Assembly: GCF_021295395.1 (NCBI RefSeq)
Contig: NZ_JAIWOU010000001.1
Coordinates: forward strand, 1,057,001-1,121,000
Direction: 5' to 3'
Source of the DNA: Komagataeibacter sp. FNDCR2
Lineage (GTDB): Bacteria > Pseudomonadota > Alphaproteobacteria > Acetobacterales > Acetobacteraceae
Length of the DNA stretch: 64,000 bases
Both the position numbers and the translations under genes were made by a program. The notes beneath the pieces are model-generated. The model made no database searches. It worked only from the letters and a program-made list of their open reading frames with translations, and had not been told where the DNA came from. How positions within the stretch are numbered: position 1 is the first letter of the stretch; the number at the start of each line of letters is the position of its first letter. Positions 1 through 9,591 of this stretch are shown in pieces.

Positions 1-1187
1 TAGATGCCAAAGCTGGCCCGCGCGGTGGCCGAGACCCCCAGCCTGCGCATGAGCGGCTCGGCGCAGTGATGCCCCGCCCGTACCGCAATGCCGTTACGGT
101 CCAGAAGCGTCGCGATGTCATGCGGATGAACATCCGCCATGGTGAACGAAATGACCCCGCCACGTTCCGGCGCGGTTCCGATCACCTTCAGCCCGTTCAC
201 CTGCCCCAGCGCATCGAGCGCGTGGGCGGTCAGGGCCTCCTCATGCGCGCCGATCCGGTCGAAGCCGATGGATTCGATATAGCTGATGGCCGCACCCAGC
301 CCGATGGTCTCGATAATGGCGGGCGTCCCGGCTTCGAACTTGTGCGGCACGGGCGCCCAGGTCGACTGCGCGAAGGACACGGTGGAAATCATGTCCCCGC
401 CCCCCAGGAAGGGCGGCATCTCATCCAGTATCTCGCGCCGTGCCCACAGCACGCCAATACCGGTCGGGCCATACAGCTTGTGGCCGGTCAGCACATAGAA
501 ATCCGCATCCAGTTCGCGCACGTTCACCCGACGGTGGACGGCAAGCTGGCTGCCATCGAACAGGACCTTGGCGCCAGCGGCATGCGCCATGTCGGCAATG
601 GCCCGCGCATCCGTGATCGTGCCCAGCACGTTGGACATATGCGTGATCGCGACCAGCGCCACCTTGCCATCGGACAGGTTGCGCCCAAGGGCTTCCATGT
701 CCAGCGCGCCATCATCGGTAACGGGGGTCACGCGCAGTTCGATCCCCGCGCGGTCACGCAGCATCTGCCAGGGCACGATATTGGCGTGATGCTCCATTTC
801 CGAGATCAGTACCACCTGCCCCGGCCGGAGCAGCGCGCCATAGGAATGCGCGACCAGGTTGATGGCTTCGGTGCTGTTACGGGTGAAAATGATTTCTTCG
901 CGCGCCGACGCCCCCAGAAAACCCGCGACCTGATCGCGCACACCCTCATACGCCTCGGTCGTGCGCTCGCTCATCCAGTACAGGCCACGGTGGATATTGG
1001 CGTACTGGGTGCGCATGGTGTCGGCCATGCAGTCAATGACCTGCCGGGGTTTCTGCGCGGAGGCCGCGCTGTCCAGAAACACCAGATCCCTGCCATGCAC
1101 CTTCTGCGACAGGATCGGAAAATCCGCCCGGACGTGCCGGAGGCTTCCGGCGGCATCGGCGGCCCGTGTCACGATCTGGTCCATCAT
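1..1187 (-). CDS. sufS: Cysteine desulfurase SufS (3' part cut by left edge)
   Basis: SufS is a PLP enzyme that removes sulfur from L-cysteine and passes it to SufE/SufBCD for Fe-S cluster assembly in the cytoplasm. The frame reads from a GTG/ATG-rich start region at 1187 to the window edge, about 395 codons of an expected 410 or so, so only the last residues are missing. The PLP lysine lies in HKLYGPTGIG and the catalytic cysteine in RAGHHCAEPLM near the left edge, typical of group II desulfurases. The ATG (1187-1185) overlaps the sufD TGA in an ATGA, suggesting translational coupling at the end of sufB-C-D-S. A second in-frame ATG follows directly at 1184. Identification is secure; the partial state is only a window effect. 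Confidence 0.96.
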   Translation of the reverse strand, partial: MMDQIVTRAADAAGSLRHVRADFPILSQKVHGRDLVFLDSAASAQKPRQVIDCMADTMRTQYANIHRGLYWMSERTTEAYEGVRDQVAGFLGASAREEIIFTRNSTEAINLVAHSYGALLRPGQVVLISEMEHHANIVPWQMLRDRAGIELRVTPVTDDGALDMEALGRNLSDGKVALVAITHMSNVLGTITDARAIADMAHAAGAKVLFDGSQLAVHRRVNVRELDADFYVLTGHKLYGPTGIGVLWARREILDEMPPFLGGGDMISTVSFAQSTWAPVPHKFEAGTPAIIETIGLGAAISYIESIGFDRIGAHEEALTAHALDALGQVNGLKVIGTAPERGGVISFTMADVHPHDIATLLDRNGIAVRAGHHCAEPLMRRLGVSATARASFGI

Positions 1188-2455
1188 GCCGCCCCCCGCT
1201 TCCACCATGCTTCCACGGCAAGGTTGAGGCTGTCCTTCAGCCGCTGGTCATCGATCTCGTCCACCACATCATGCAGGAATGCGCGGATCAGCATGGAGCG
1301 CGCGACATCATCCGGGATGCCACGGCTGCGCAGGTAGAAAAGCTGGTCATCATCCAGCGCGCCCACAGTGGCGCCGTGGCTGCATTTCACGTCATCGGCG
1401 TAGATTTCAAGCTCGGGCTTGGCGTCGATTTCCGCGCCATCCGACAGGAGCAGCGCCTGGTTCATCTGGTAGCCATCGGTCTTCTGGGCAATCCGTTCCA
1501 CAAGGATCTTGCCCTGAAACACCCCGCGCGCCTGATCGGACAGGACATTCTTGACCGTCTGGCGCGAGACGCAACCGGGTGCGGCATGGGTGATCACGCT
1601 GGTCAGATCCCCGTGCTGGCGGCCCGCCAGAAGCTGCGCGCCATTGACATGCACATGCGCGCCCGGCCGCGATAGCGCGGCATGCACTTCATGCCGCGAC
1701 AGGCTCCCCCCCAGCGTAAGCGTGAAGCTGTCGTACACGCCCTCCGCCGCGACGGTTACGTGGCTTACGGCAAGATGCACCGCCAGCCCGCCTTCCGCCT
1801 GGATACGGGCATGGGACAGATAGCCCTTATCCGCCACCGCAATGTCATGGAGCGGATTATGCAGGTAATACCCCTGCCCGACGGCGGCATCCAGCACGGC
1901 CAGCCTGCCACCCTTTTCCACCACGATGCGATGGCGCGGATGAAACGAGACCGGCGCGTCATCCGCCGTAAGCCCGATGCTGACCAGCAGCAGGCAACCG
2001 GCATCCACCCCCGCGGGTACGACCAGTTCCAGCCCGTCATGCGCCATGAGGGTGTTCAGCGCGGTCGTGACATCGCCCGCCGGGTCGATCCCGTCTTCCC
2101 CTGCCCCGCCAGCAAAGCCCGAAACCCGTATATCGGCAGGCAGGCGCGACCGGGTGGCATCGAAATGGCCGTTGACGAACACGGCGCGGTTCGCCCCCGC
2201 GCCCAGACCGGAAATGGTCTCGACCTCGGCCAGGAGCGTATCGATCCTGTGCCCGTCCACATCCCGTGGGGCGGGGGCGAAAGGCACATCGGCCAGCATG
2301 CGCAGGGTCGTGTATTTCCACGCCTCCACCCCGGCGCGCGGCAGGCCCGCGCGGCGCAGGAAGTCCGCGGCCTTGCGCTGCCCCGCGCCCGCTTTTGCAT
2401 CACCCCGGTCGAGAAAGGCGCCGGCATTGACCCCGACCGGTGTCAGCGCGTTCAC
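1184..2455 (-). CDS. sufD: Fe-S cluster assembly protein SufD
   Basis: SufD is a scaffold subunit that pairs with SufB and the ATPase SufC in the cytoplasmic SufBC2D complex. The 423-residue protein has the SufBD beta-helix core (for example VKNVLSDQARGVFQGKI) and the C-terminal helical segment with QLFYLRSRGIP, shared with SufB. Start is GTG at 2455, whose GTGA overlaps the sufC stop by 4 bp, so translation is probably coupled. It lies in the order sufB-C-D-S. Length fits the family. SufB is the more similar relative, but the poorer conservation of its core and the position after sufC identify it as SufD. Confidence 0.95.
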   Translation of the reverse strand: MNALTPVGVNAGAFLDRGDAKAGAGQRKAADFLRRAGLPRAGVEAWKYTTLRMLADVPFAPAPRDVDGHRIDTLLAEVETISGLGAGANRAVFVNGHFDATRSRLPADIRVSGFAGGAGEDGIDPAGDVTTALNTLMAHDGLELVVPAGVDAGCLLLVSIGLTADDAPVSFHPRHRIVVEKGGRLAVLDAAVGQGYYLHNPLHDIAVADKGYLSHARIQAEGGLAVHLAVSHVTVAAEGVYDSFTLTLGGSLSRHEVHAALSRPGAHVHVNGAQLLAGRQHGDLTSVITHAAPGCVSRQTVKNVLSDQARGVFQGKILVERIAQKTDGYQMNQALLLSDGAEIDAKPELEIYADDVKCSHGATVGALDDDQLFYLRSRGIPDDVARSMLIRAFLHDVVDEIDDQRLKDSLNLAVEAWWKRGAA

Positions 2456-3225
2456 GCGGCTTCCGCCAGGAAGCGCGCGTAACCCTGCGCTTCAAGCTGC
2501 TTGGCCAGTTCGGGGCCACCGCTGTGGATGATGCGCCCCTTCGCCATGACGTGAATGCGGTCGGGCACGATATAGTCCAGCAGGCGCTGGTGGTGCGTGA
2601 TGACCAGCGCCGAGAAATCCGGCCCGCGCAGGGAATTGACGCCTTCGGCCACGATGCGCAGCGCGTCGATGTCCAGCCCGCTATCCGTCTCGTCCAGAAT
2701 GGCGAAGGATGGCTGGAGCATGCGCATTTGCAGCACTTCGTTGCGCTTCTTCTCACCACCGGAGAAGCCGACATTCACGTTGCGCTTGAGCATCTCGTCC
2801 GACATGGAAAGATGCTTGGTCTCCTTGCGCACGGCCTTGAGAAAGGCCACGGCATCCAGTTCTTCCTGCCCGCGCGCGCGCCGCACGGCGTTGACCGCGG
2901 TGCGCAGGAAGTTGGCGTTGTTCACGCCCGGCAGTTCAACCGGGGCCTGAAAGGCAAGGAACAGGCCCAGCGCCGCGCGTTCCTCGGGCTCCAGCGCCAG
3001 CAGGTCCTGCCCCTTGAAAGTGGCGCCCCCACCCGTGACCTCATAATCCTCCCGCCCGGCAAGGACGTAGGACAGGGTCGATTTGCCCGACCCGTTCGGC
3101 CCCATGATCGCGTGGACTTCGCCCGCCGGGATCTGAAGATCGACGCCGCGCAGGATTTCCTTGTGTGTCCCACCGTCCGAAATACGGGCGCACAGGCCAT
3201 CAATGCTTACGAATTGCTTGCTCAC
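2452..3225 (-). CDS. sufC: Fe-S cluster assembly ATPase SufC
   Basis: SufC is the ABC-type ATPase of the SufBC2D scaffold; it powers cluster assembly and is cytoplasmic, not a transporter. Visible are Walker A GPNGSGKST near residue 40, the signature FSGGEKKRNEVLQ, Walker B AILDETDSGLD and the switch histidine in VITHHQRLLDYI. The chosen start is GTG at 3225 (VSKQFVSIDG), 257 codons, preceded by a purine-rich GGGATTGGGA stretch. A TTG at 3234 is also in frame but sits only 2 nt after the purines. It follows sufB by 15 bp and overlaps sufD by 4 bp. Confidence 0.95.
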   Translation of the reverse strand: MSKQFVSIDGLCARISDGGTHKEILRGVDLQIPAGEVHAIMGPNGSGKSTLSYVLAGREDYEVTGGGATFKGQDLLALEPEERAALGLFLAFQAPVELPGVNNANFLRTAVNAVRRARGQEELDAVAFLKAVRKETKHLSMSDEMLKRNVNVGFSGGEKKRNEVLQMRMLQPSFAILDETDSGLDIDALRIVAEGVNSLRGPDFSALVITHHQRLLDYIVPDRIHVMAKGRIIHSGGPELAKQLEAQGYARFLAEAA

Positions 3226-3240
3226 GTTTCCCAATCCCTG

Positions 3241-4731
3241 TTAGCCCACGCTGCCTTCAAGGCTGATCTGCAGGAGCTTCTGCGCCTCGACGGCGAATTC
3301 CATCGGCAATTCCTTGAGAACGTCCTTGCAGAAGCCATTCACGATCAGGCCCACCGCGTCTTCTTCCGACAGGCCGCGCTGGCGGCAATAGAACAGCTGG
3401 TCTTCCGATATCTTGGAGGTCGTCGCCTCATGCTCCACACGCGCGGACATGTTGCGGCTTTCGATATACGGCACCGTATGCGCCCCGCACTGGTCGCCTA
3501 TCAGCAGGCTGTCGCACTGCGTGAAGTTGCGGCTGCCCGACGCCTTGGGCATCATCCGCACCAGCCCGCGATAGGTACTGTCGGAATGACCGGCGCTGAT
3601 GGTCTTGGCGATGATGGTCGAGCGCGTGTTGCGCCCGATATGGATCATCTTGGTACCCGTATCGGCCTGCTGGTGGTTGTTGGTCACGGCGACGGAATAG
3701 AACTCACCCACCGACCCTTCGCCCTGAAGGATGCATGACGGGTATTTCCATGTAATGGCCGAGCCGGTTTCCACCTGCGTCCATGAAATCTTGGAGCGCG
3801 CGCCGCGGCAGGCGCCGCGCTTGGTCACGAAGTTATAGATGCCGCCGCGCCCGTTCTCATCGCCGGGGTACCAGTTCTGCACCGTGGAATACTTGATGGA
3901 GGCGTCATCCATCGCCACCAGTTCGACCACGGCGGCATGAAGCTGGTTTTCATCGCGCATCGGCGCGGTGCAGCCCTCCAGATAGGAGACGGAGGCCCCG
4001 TCCTCCACCACGATCAGCGTGCGCTCGAACTGCCCGGTATTGCGGGCGTTGATGCGGAAATAGGTGGACAGTTCCATCGGGCAGCGCACGCCCCTGGGCA
4101 CGTAAACGAACGAACCGTCGGTAAAGACCGCCGCGTTCAGGGCGGCGTAGAAATTATCCGTGACCGGCACCACGCTGCCCAGGTATTTGCGCACCAGATC
4201 GGGGTGGTCGCGCACCGCCTCCGAAATCGGGCAGAAGATCACGCCCGCTTCCTGCAATGTCTTGCGGAAGGTGGTGGCGACCGAAACGCTGTCGAACACC
4301 GCGTCAACGGCGACGGGCGGCCGGGCTTCCTGCCCCTCCGGCAGTTCCACGCCCGCCAGCATCGCCTGTTCGTGCAGGGGGATGCCCAGCTTCTCGTACG
4401 TACGCAGCAGTTCGGGATCGACCTCGTCCAGCGACTTGGGGCCGGGCTTGCTGCGTGGCGCGGCGTAGTAATGCACGTCCTGATAGTCAATGGGGGGGTA
4501 ATGGACCTTGGCCCATGTCGGCTCGCGCATTTCCAGCCATGAACGATAGGCCTTGAGCCGCCATTCCAGCAGCCACTGGGGTTCGTTCTTGCGGCTGGAA
4601 ATCAGACGGATCGTATCTTCGTTCAGGCCCTTGGGCGCGATATCCATCTCGATATCGGTCTCGAATCCCCATTTATAGGTATTCTGACCCAGGGTTTCGA
4701 CCGTCTTGCGGGTTTCAGCTACTGCCGGCAT
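3241..4731 (-). CDS. sufB: Fe-S cluster assembly scaffold SufB
   Basis: SufB is the main scaffold subunit on which nascent Fe-S clusters form in SufBC2D. The 496-residue protein matches the usual length of about 480-500. It contains the strongly conserved blocks [68 protein letters not shown] and the C-terminal [18 protein letters not shown]. Start is ATG at 4731, preceded by GAGGAGAG at good spacing. It is the first structural gene after the Rrf2-type regulator (22 bp gap), so the operon is probably controlled from the promoter ahead of that regulator. Confidence 0.98.
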   Translation of the reverse strand: MPAVAETRKTVETLGQNTYKWGFETDIEMDIAPKGLNEDTIRLISSRKNEPQWLLEWRLKAYRSWLEMREPTWAKVHYPPIDYQDVHYYAAPRSKPGPKSLDEVDPELLRTYEKLGIPLHEQAMLAGVELPEGQEARPPVAVDAVFDSVSVATTFRKTLQEAGVIFCPISEAVRDHPDLVRKYLGSVVPVTDNFYAALNAAVFTDGSFVYVPRGVRCPMELSTYFRINARNTGQFERTLIVVEDGASVSYLEGCTAPMRDENQLHAAVVELVAMDDASIKYSTVQNWYPGDENGRGGIYNFVTKRGACRGARSKISWTQVETGSAITWKYPSCILQGEGSVGEFYSVAVTNNHQQADTGTKMIHIGRNTRSTIIAKTISAGHSDSTYRGLVRMMPKASGSRNFTQCDSLLIGDQCGAHTVPYIESRNMSARVEHEATTSKISEDQLFYCRQRGLSEEDAVGLIVNGFCKDVLKELPMEFAVEAQKLLQISLEGSVG

Positions 4732-4753
4732 GGCTCTCTCCTCAACTCCGTGT

Positions 4754-5215
4754 TCAGGCCGTGACTTCGCGGGCGATGAACATGGATGGCGTGCTCATGG
4801 TTTCCAGCCTGTCGGTAACGGTATGGTTCTTCATATCCGCCAGCGTGATGGTGGACAGGGCGTTGCGGATGGCGGAATTGACCACATCCCACTGCTCCCC
4901 CAGTCCGCAGGTGGAGCGGGCGTCGCAATCCCCGCCATCCACGCAGGTGGTGAGCGAGATCGGGCCGTCTATGGCCTGGATCACGGTCGCGATCGAGATC
5001 TCCTCCAGCGGGGAGGCCAGCCTGTAGCCGCCACGCGCACCGCGCTGGGAGATCACGACACCCTGCGTTGCCAGAATCTTGAGCACCTTGGCCACCGTCG
5101 GTTCAGGAATGCCCGTCGAACGGGAGAGGACAGGCGAGGTCGTGACCCCTTCCTTCTGTCCCAGCCGGACCAGAGCCACCACGGCATAATCGGTCAGTTT
5201 CGACAGTTTCAGCAT
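4754..5215 (-). CDS. Rrf2-family Fe-S operon regulator (SufR/IscR-like)
   Basis: This is a 153-residue winged-helix transcription factor of the Rrf2 family, of the type that leads suf operons in many alphaproteobacteria. The N-terminal half carries the DNA-binding helices ([12 protein letters not shown] through [10 protein letters not shown]). Three cysteines at roughly residues 91, 97 and 103 ([16 protein letters not shown]) have the layout used for Fe-S ligation in IscR-type proteins. It probably senses Fe-S status and controls its own operon; this is inferred from family and position. It is the first gene of the suf operon, with a perfect palindrome about 40 bp upstream of its start. An exact paralogue name (IscR, SufR, RirA-like) cannot be fixed from sequence alone. 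Confidence 0.88.
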   Translation of the reverse strand: MLKLSKLTDYAVVALVRLGQKEGVTTSPVLSRSTGIPEPTVAKVLKILATQGVVISQRGARGGYRLASPLEEISIATVIQAIDGPISLTTCVDGGDCDARSTCGLGEQWDVVNSAIRNALSTITLADMKNHTVTDRLETMSTPSMFIAREVTA

Positions 5216-5256
5216 TCCGTTCTCCCGTACGTCCGGCCCGGTTTTTTAATTGGACC

Positions 5257-5272
5257 GAAACAGTACTGTTTC
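5257..5272. promoter_or_regulatory. 16-bp perfect palindrome, candidate suf operator
   Basis: GAAACAGTACTGTTTC reads identically on both strands and lies 42 bp upstream of the Rrf2-type regulator start that opens the suf operon. A dyad in this place suits autoregulation by a dimeric Rrf2 protein. The role is inferred; I could not assign clear -35 and -10 boxes around it. Confidence 0.5.
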
Positions 5273-5337
5273 CTGAAGTCTCCAGATGGGCTACCTGCGC
5301 TTCGTCGTCAAGTCCTATCGTACGATACCGGCATACC

Positions 5338-6633
5338 CTACCCGATCCCGGTTCCGAATATGAGCTGTAATAGCACGGACAGGCCGCACCCGGCCAGAAA
5401 ACCAACCAGTGTTCCATTAAGCCGGATATACTGGAGATCCTTGCCTACCCTCAGTTCCAGCCTGTTGCTCAGGCTGTCCGCGTCCCACCCATTCACCACC
5501 GAGTAAATAAAACGCGACATCCGCTCGCGCAGGAAGGGCAGGCTCCCCATGATCATGCCGCGCGCGCCGTCATTGATGCGCTTGCGCATGGTGGCGTCGT
5601 GATACATCTGCTCGGACAGGCGGTGCAGCGCGTCGCGCACGATGGAGGCGGCCCAGCTCGTCTCCCCCTTGCGCATGTCTTCCTCGATCATGCGGCGCAG
5701 GCGGCGCCAGACCTCGCCGCTCCATCCACGCACGCTGTCATGCGTGAGCACGCCCATCACCGCGTCGGTAATCTCGCGCCTGCGCTCACTGTCCTGTTCG
5801 ATACGGTCGATCTCGGAGCGGACCCAGGTGGTGAACCCCTCGCGCAGTTCCGAATTTTCCGGGTCGATGCGGTCGAGTTCCTGACTGGCCGCCAGCAGCA
5901 CCTTGGTGGCGATCGAACCGCCAATGGCCCAGCCCAGCATGCGGCCGCCCTGTTCGCGCACGCGGTCCTCGATCATCGCGCGCAGGGCCGGTTCCTTGGC
6001 CTTGAGCCCTTCCTTCAGCCGGACGAGCAGGAAGGACAGCACCTCCTGGTGGCAGTCCCCCTCCACCATCGCGCGCAGGCTGCGGGTCACGACCGGCGCG
6101 ATCTCTTCCCCCCCCAGCAGGACGGGCAGTATCCGGGCGATGGCGAGACTCGCGCGCCCGTCCTCCAGCCGGTCCAGCACGTGCGGCACGGAGCCCAGCA
6201 CCGCGCGGTTGACCATCTCCGCCGTTTCCGGTTCCTGGAGGATGTTGCCGAAGATGGAGGGCAGGTCGATGCGGGTGAAGGCGGCCACCACCTCCTTTTC
6301 CGTGAAGACATTGGTGGAGACGAACCGCCCCAGCGCCTGCGCCAGCCGTTCCTTCTGCGCGGGCAGGATGGCGGTATGCGGAATCGGCAGGCCCATCGGC
6401 CTGCGGAACAGGGCGGTGACGGCGAACCAGTCCGCGAGCCCGCCCACGACGCCCGCCTTCGTGCCCGAACGCAGGATTTCCAGCCAGGGCCGGTCCGCCA
6501 GCCAGCCCATCTGCGGCAGGGCGTAGCCCGCCACCGTCAGCACCGCCATGCCGCCCAGCAGCCCGGTCGCGGAGCGTTTGTAACGCAGCAGTACCCGCCG
6601 CGCATCCTGATCCGACTGTGCAATCCCGTTCAT
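5338..6633 (-). CDS. DUF445 family membrane protein (YjiN-like)
   Basis: The protein is about 431 residues from the ATG at 6633 (MNGIAQSDQD) and belongs to the DUF445/YjiN family of inner-membrane proteins with no settled function. One N-terminal hydrophobic segment (GLLGGMAVLTVAGYALPQM) is followed by the conserved GVVGGLADWFAVTALFRRP block. A long charged helical middle and a C-terminal hydrophobic segment (GFLAGCGLSVLLQLIFG) complete it. The frame is open further upstream to 6759, but those codons look unlike coding sequence and would overlap the divergent gene's leader. It is convergent with nothing; it sits between the suf operon and the divergent PEPC-like gene. Confidence 0.85.
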   Translation of the reverse strand: MNGIAQSDQDARRVLLRYKRSATGLLGGMAVLTVAGYALPQMGWLADRPWLEILRSGTKAGVVGGLADWFAVTALFRRPMGLPIPHTAILPAQKERLAQALGRFVSTNVFTEKEVVAAFTRIDLPSIFGNILQEPETAEMVNRAVLGSVPHVLDRLEDGRASLAIARILPVLLGGEEIAPVVTRSLRAMVEGDCHQEVLSFLLVRLKEGLKAKEPALRAMIEDRVREQGGRMLGWAIGGSIATKVLLAASQELDRIDPENSELREGFTTWVRSEIDRIEQDSERRREITDAVMGVLTHDSVRGWSGEVWRRLRRMIEEDMRKGETSWAASIVRDALHRLSEQMYHDATMRKRINDGARGMIMGSLPFLRERMSRFIYSVVNGWDADSLSNRLELRVGKDLQYIRLNGTLVGFLAGCGLSVLLQLIFGTGIG

Positions 6634-6757
6634 GACATCAGTGATACCATTGTCTTGCCTCCAGCCCAAGCAGCACGCGCCGCCCACCCCAAATAGCCGT
6701 GAATATGATACACGAGACATTGCGGCCCGCACCTGAACATGTGATTTGGGAGGGGCC

Positions 6758-6790
6758 ATGACGAATTTTTACAACAGGACTACACGATGA
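6758..6790 (+). CDS. Candidate 10-codon leader peptide before the PEPC-like gene
   Basis: An ATG at 6758 sits just after GGGAGGGG, the strongest Shine-Dalgarno-like stretch in this gap, and encodes MTNFYNRTTR before a TGA at 6788-6790. That TGA overlaps the ATG of the following gene (ATGA at 6787-6790), the usual geometry of translational coupling. The downstream gene also has its own weaker AGGA 8 nt before its start. The small frame could be chance. It has no repeated codon pattern typical of an amino-acid attenuator. Confidence 0.35.
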   Translation: MTNFYNRTTR

Positions 6791-9591
6791 CCGAAGCCGC
6801 CGCGCGGAATGTGTCCGATCTGCTCCAGCAGGCCGAGCGACTGATAGCCAGCCACGACGAGACTGCATCCGGCAGCCCCGTCATGACGCTGGCGCGCCAG
6901 ATCGGCCGGCAGATGGGCTGCGGCGCCCTGCCGATGGATCAGGTCGAGGATATCGTACGCCTGCTGCGTGACAGGGCGTTTGCCGGGCGTGCGCACCATA
7001 TCGCCACCTATCTCGATGGCCCGGACGAAAAAACCGTGGCCACGCGCATGGGCACGGTCGCGCGCCGGATCGTGCAGCCCGACCCTGATGACAGCCCGGT
7101 GCCGATCGCCCGTTTCCGCGCCGCCATCGAGCGCAGCCGCTTCGCCGCCGTCTTTACCGCGCACCCCACCTTCGCGCTGGCCAACCCGGTCTATGACGCG
7201 CTGGCCGAACTGGCCTCGGCCAATCCCGCCGAACCGCCCGCCCATGTGCCCAGCTTCCTGACGCATCGCCGCGCGGGACCGCCGACGCTGGATGAGGAAT
7301 TCAGCCTGGCCACCCAGGCCATCCTGCGCGGCCGCACGGCGCTGGACAAGCTGAACACCATCCTCCTGTCGGAAGCGCGCACGCATTGGCCCCAGCTCTG
7401 GTTCACGCTGGCCCCGCGCCCCATCATCATGACAAGCTGGGTCGGTTACGACACCGATGGCCGCACCGACATCGGCTGGTGGGACACGCTGCGCCTGCGC
7501 CTGCGCATGAAGCAGCTCCAGCTTTCCCGCCTGCATGACCAGATCGAGCCGGTCACGGCCTGCTGCAACGACCTGCACAACCGCGTCCGGACCGCGCTGG
7601 ACGCCGTGGGCGAACAGATTGCCGCCTGTCCCTCCGGTCCCGACCCCGAAGCGGTATCGCGCTTTGCCGATGTGCTGATCAACCGCAGCGCCGAAGCGCT
7701 GACCAGCACCAACGACCTGAGCGCCACATTCGGTGAGGCTATCGACGCCGCATCGGCGGAGGACAAGATGACCCTGGCGGTCGCGCGCGCGGGTTTCATG
7801 GCGCATGGCCTGTCCGCCGCGCATACGCATACGCGGCTCAATGCGACGCAGCTTCACAACATCGCGCGCCAGCGGCTCAACATTACCGACAGCCCGGACG
7901 TGCCGGCCCAGCGCCGCGCCCTGATCAGCCGCATGAACGAGGCGCTGGATACGGTCGAACCGATCGAGATCGACTTCGGCTCCCTGCTCATGGAACAGGC
8001 CAGCGCCGGGCGGCTCATGATGACGGTGCGCCAGATCCTGCGCCATATCGACCGCACCAGCCCCATCCGCTTCCTGATCGCCGAGACCGAGACCGGCTAC
8101 ACGCTGCTGACCGCGCTGTGGCTGGCGCGCCTGTACGGCATTGACGACATGATCGAGATCTCGCCGCTGTTCGAGACGCAGGACGCGCTGGAAAATGGCG
8201 AACAGATCATCGAGGAAGCCCTGCGCTCCCCCCACTGGCGCGCCTACCTGCAGCGCACGCGCAAGCTCAGCCTCCAGTTCGGCTTTTCCGATTCCGGGCG
8301 TTATGTCGGGCAGCTTGCCGCCACCTATCTGATCGAACGGCTGCGCATCAAGGTATGCGACCTGCTGCGCAAGTGGGATCTCGCCTTCGTCGAGGTGATC
8401 CTGTTCGATACGCATGGCGAGAGCATCGGCCGCGGGGCCCACCCCTACCGGCTGGCCGACCGTTTCGACTATCTCTCCCCGCCGCATGCCCGCGCCCGCT
8501 TCGCGCGCGCCGGTATCCAGATGCGGGAGGAAACCGCCTTCCAGGGCGGGGATGGCTACCTCCTGTTCGGGACGCAGACGCTGGCGGACGCAACGGTCAG
8601 CATCATTGCCGAACACGCCTTCGCCGCGACATCGCTCGACCGCGACCCGGTTTATGACGAACCGGATTTCTCGGCCGATTTCTTCTCCACCATCGCCAAC
8701 GGCATGACCGGGCTGGTGGAAGACCCCGGCTACGCGGCGCTGCTCGGCGCATTCGGGCCGTCGCTTATCGACAAGACCGGCTCACGCCCGTCGGCGCGGC
8801 AGAGCGACGCCGGCTCCACCGTTACCCGCATCAAGCATCCCAGCCAGTTGCGGGCCATCCCCAACAACGCCATCCTGCAACAGCTTGCATGGTGTGCGAA
8901 CACCCTGCAGGGGCTGGGCACCGCGGCCGCCCGGCACCCCGAGACGTTCGAGAGGTACCTGGCCGAAAGCCCGCGCTTCCGCCGGGCGATGGATTTCGCC
9001 GCCCACGGACTGTCCCATTCCGACCACGGGGTGCTGCGCGGCGTGATCCACCTGCTGGATCCCGACCTGTGGCTTGAACGCGCCACCGCGCAGAAGGACC
9101 CGGCCCGGCAGGAATCGTGCCTGCTGCTCATGCACGGGCTGGAAAACCTGGATTTCTGGGCCAGCACGCAGGCCATGTTCCGCCGCATCCAGTCGGACCA
9201 CCTGGCCCTGCGCCGCGCCTGGCCCGAAGCCCCGCGCATGCAACCCGACGAATTGCTGCTGCATGCCATCCGCATCGCGATCATCGAGCATATCTGGCTG
9301 CTTTCCACCCGCATCCCGTATTTCTCGCCCCGCCATGCCTTCTCGCGCGATGTGCTGACGCTGAAGGTCCTGTGCCTTGACATCCCCGCAGTGCTGACCG
9401 AACTGGAGCAGATATTCCCCTACCGCTCGGATGGCGGTTTCGACCTCGACTTCCACGAACCGCATGGCCCCCGTCAGGAAGGGACATACAGCCGTGAATA
9501 CACCGATATTTTCGAGCCGATGCAGCGCCTGTTCCAGACCGTGCGTGAAATCAGCACGGGTGTGATGCACCATGTCGGCGCCTTTGGCTGA
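6787..9591 (+). CDS. ppc: Divergent phosphoenolpyruvate carboxylase-like protein
   Basis: PEPC adds bicarbonate to phosphoenolpyruvate to make oxaloacetate, refilling the TCA cycle. This 934-residue protein aligns along its length with the family (E. coli enzyme 883 residues). It keeps the histidine of FTAHPTF (about H126), the metal-ligand glutamate in PLFET (E463), the aspartate in FSDSG (D502), THGESIGRG (H543, R549), and GSRPSAR and QLRAIPNN, which hold the PEP-binding arginines. It departs at key points. The lysine of the YSDSxKD loop is R505, the arginine of HGRGG is E545, and the C-terminal NTG carboxylate motif is replaced by VGAFG. It may be an active variant with altered kinetics or another specificity. 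The last 20 bp overlap the downstream hydrolase gene. Confidence 0.75.
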   Translation: MTEAAARNVSDLLQQAERLIASHDETASGSPVMTLARQIGRQMGCGALPMDQVEDIVRLLRDRAFAGRAHHIATYLDGPDEKTVATRMGTVARRIVQPDPDDSPVPIARFRAAIERSRFAAVFTAHPTFALANPVYDALAELASANPAEPPAHVPSFLTHRRAGPPTLDEEFSLATQAILRGRTALDKLNTILLSEARTHWPQLWFTLAPRPIIMTSWVGYDTDGRTDIGWWDTLRLRLRMKQLQLSRLHDQIEPVTACCNDLHNRVRTALDAVGEQIAACPSGPDPEAVSRFADVLINRSAEALTSTNDLSATFGEAIDAASAEDKMTLAVARAGFMAHGLSAAHTHTRLNATQLHNIARQRLNITDSPDVPAQRRALISRMNEALDTVEPIEIDFGSLLMEQASAGRLMMTVRQILRHIDRTSPIRFLIAETETGYTLLTALWLARLYGIDDMIEISPLFETQDALENGEQIIEEALRSPHWRAYLQRTRKLSLQFGFSDSGRYVGQLAATYLIERLRIKVCDLLRKWDLAFVEVILFDTHGESIGRGAHPYRLADRFDYLSPPHARARFARAGIQMREETAFQGGDGYLLFGTQTLADATVSIIAEHAFAATSLDRDPVYDEPDFSADFFSTIANGMTGLVEDPGYAALLGAFGPSLIDKTGSRPSARQSDAGSTVTRIKHPSQLRAIPNNAILQQLAWCANTLQGLGTAAARHPETFERYLAESPRFRRAMDFAAHGLSHSDHGVLRGVIHLLDPDLWLERATAQKDPARQESCLLLMHGLENLDFWASTQAMFRRIQSDHLALRRAWPEAPRMQPDELLLHAIRIAIIEHIWLLSTRIPYFSPRHAFSRDVLTLKVLCLDIPAVLTELEQIFPYRSDGGFDLDFHEPHGPRQEGTYSREYTDIFEPMQRLFQTVREISTGVMHHVGAFG

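Noticed and set aside
66-1337. Long open frame on the plus strand opposite sufS/sufD
   Set aside because: It is the antisense shadow of clear suf genes in GC-rich DNA and has no recognisable domain.
6769-8616. 615-codon open frame opposite the PEPC-like gene
   Set aside because: It has no recognisable motifs and overlaps a better-supported coding frame.
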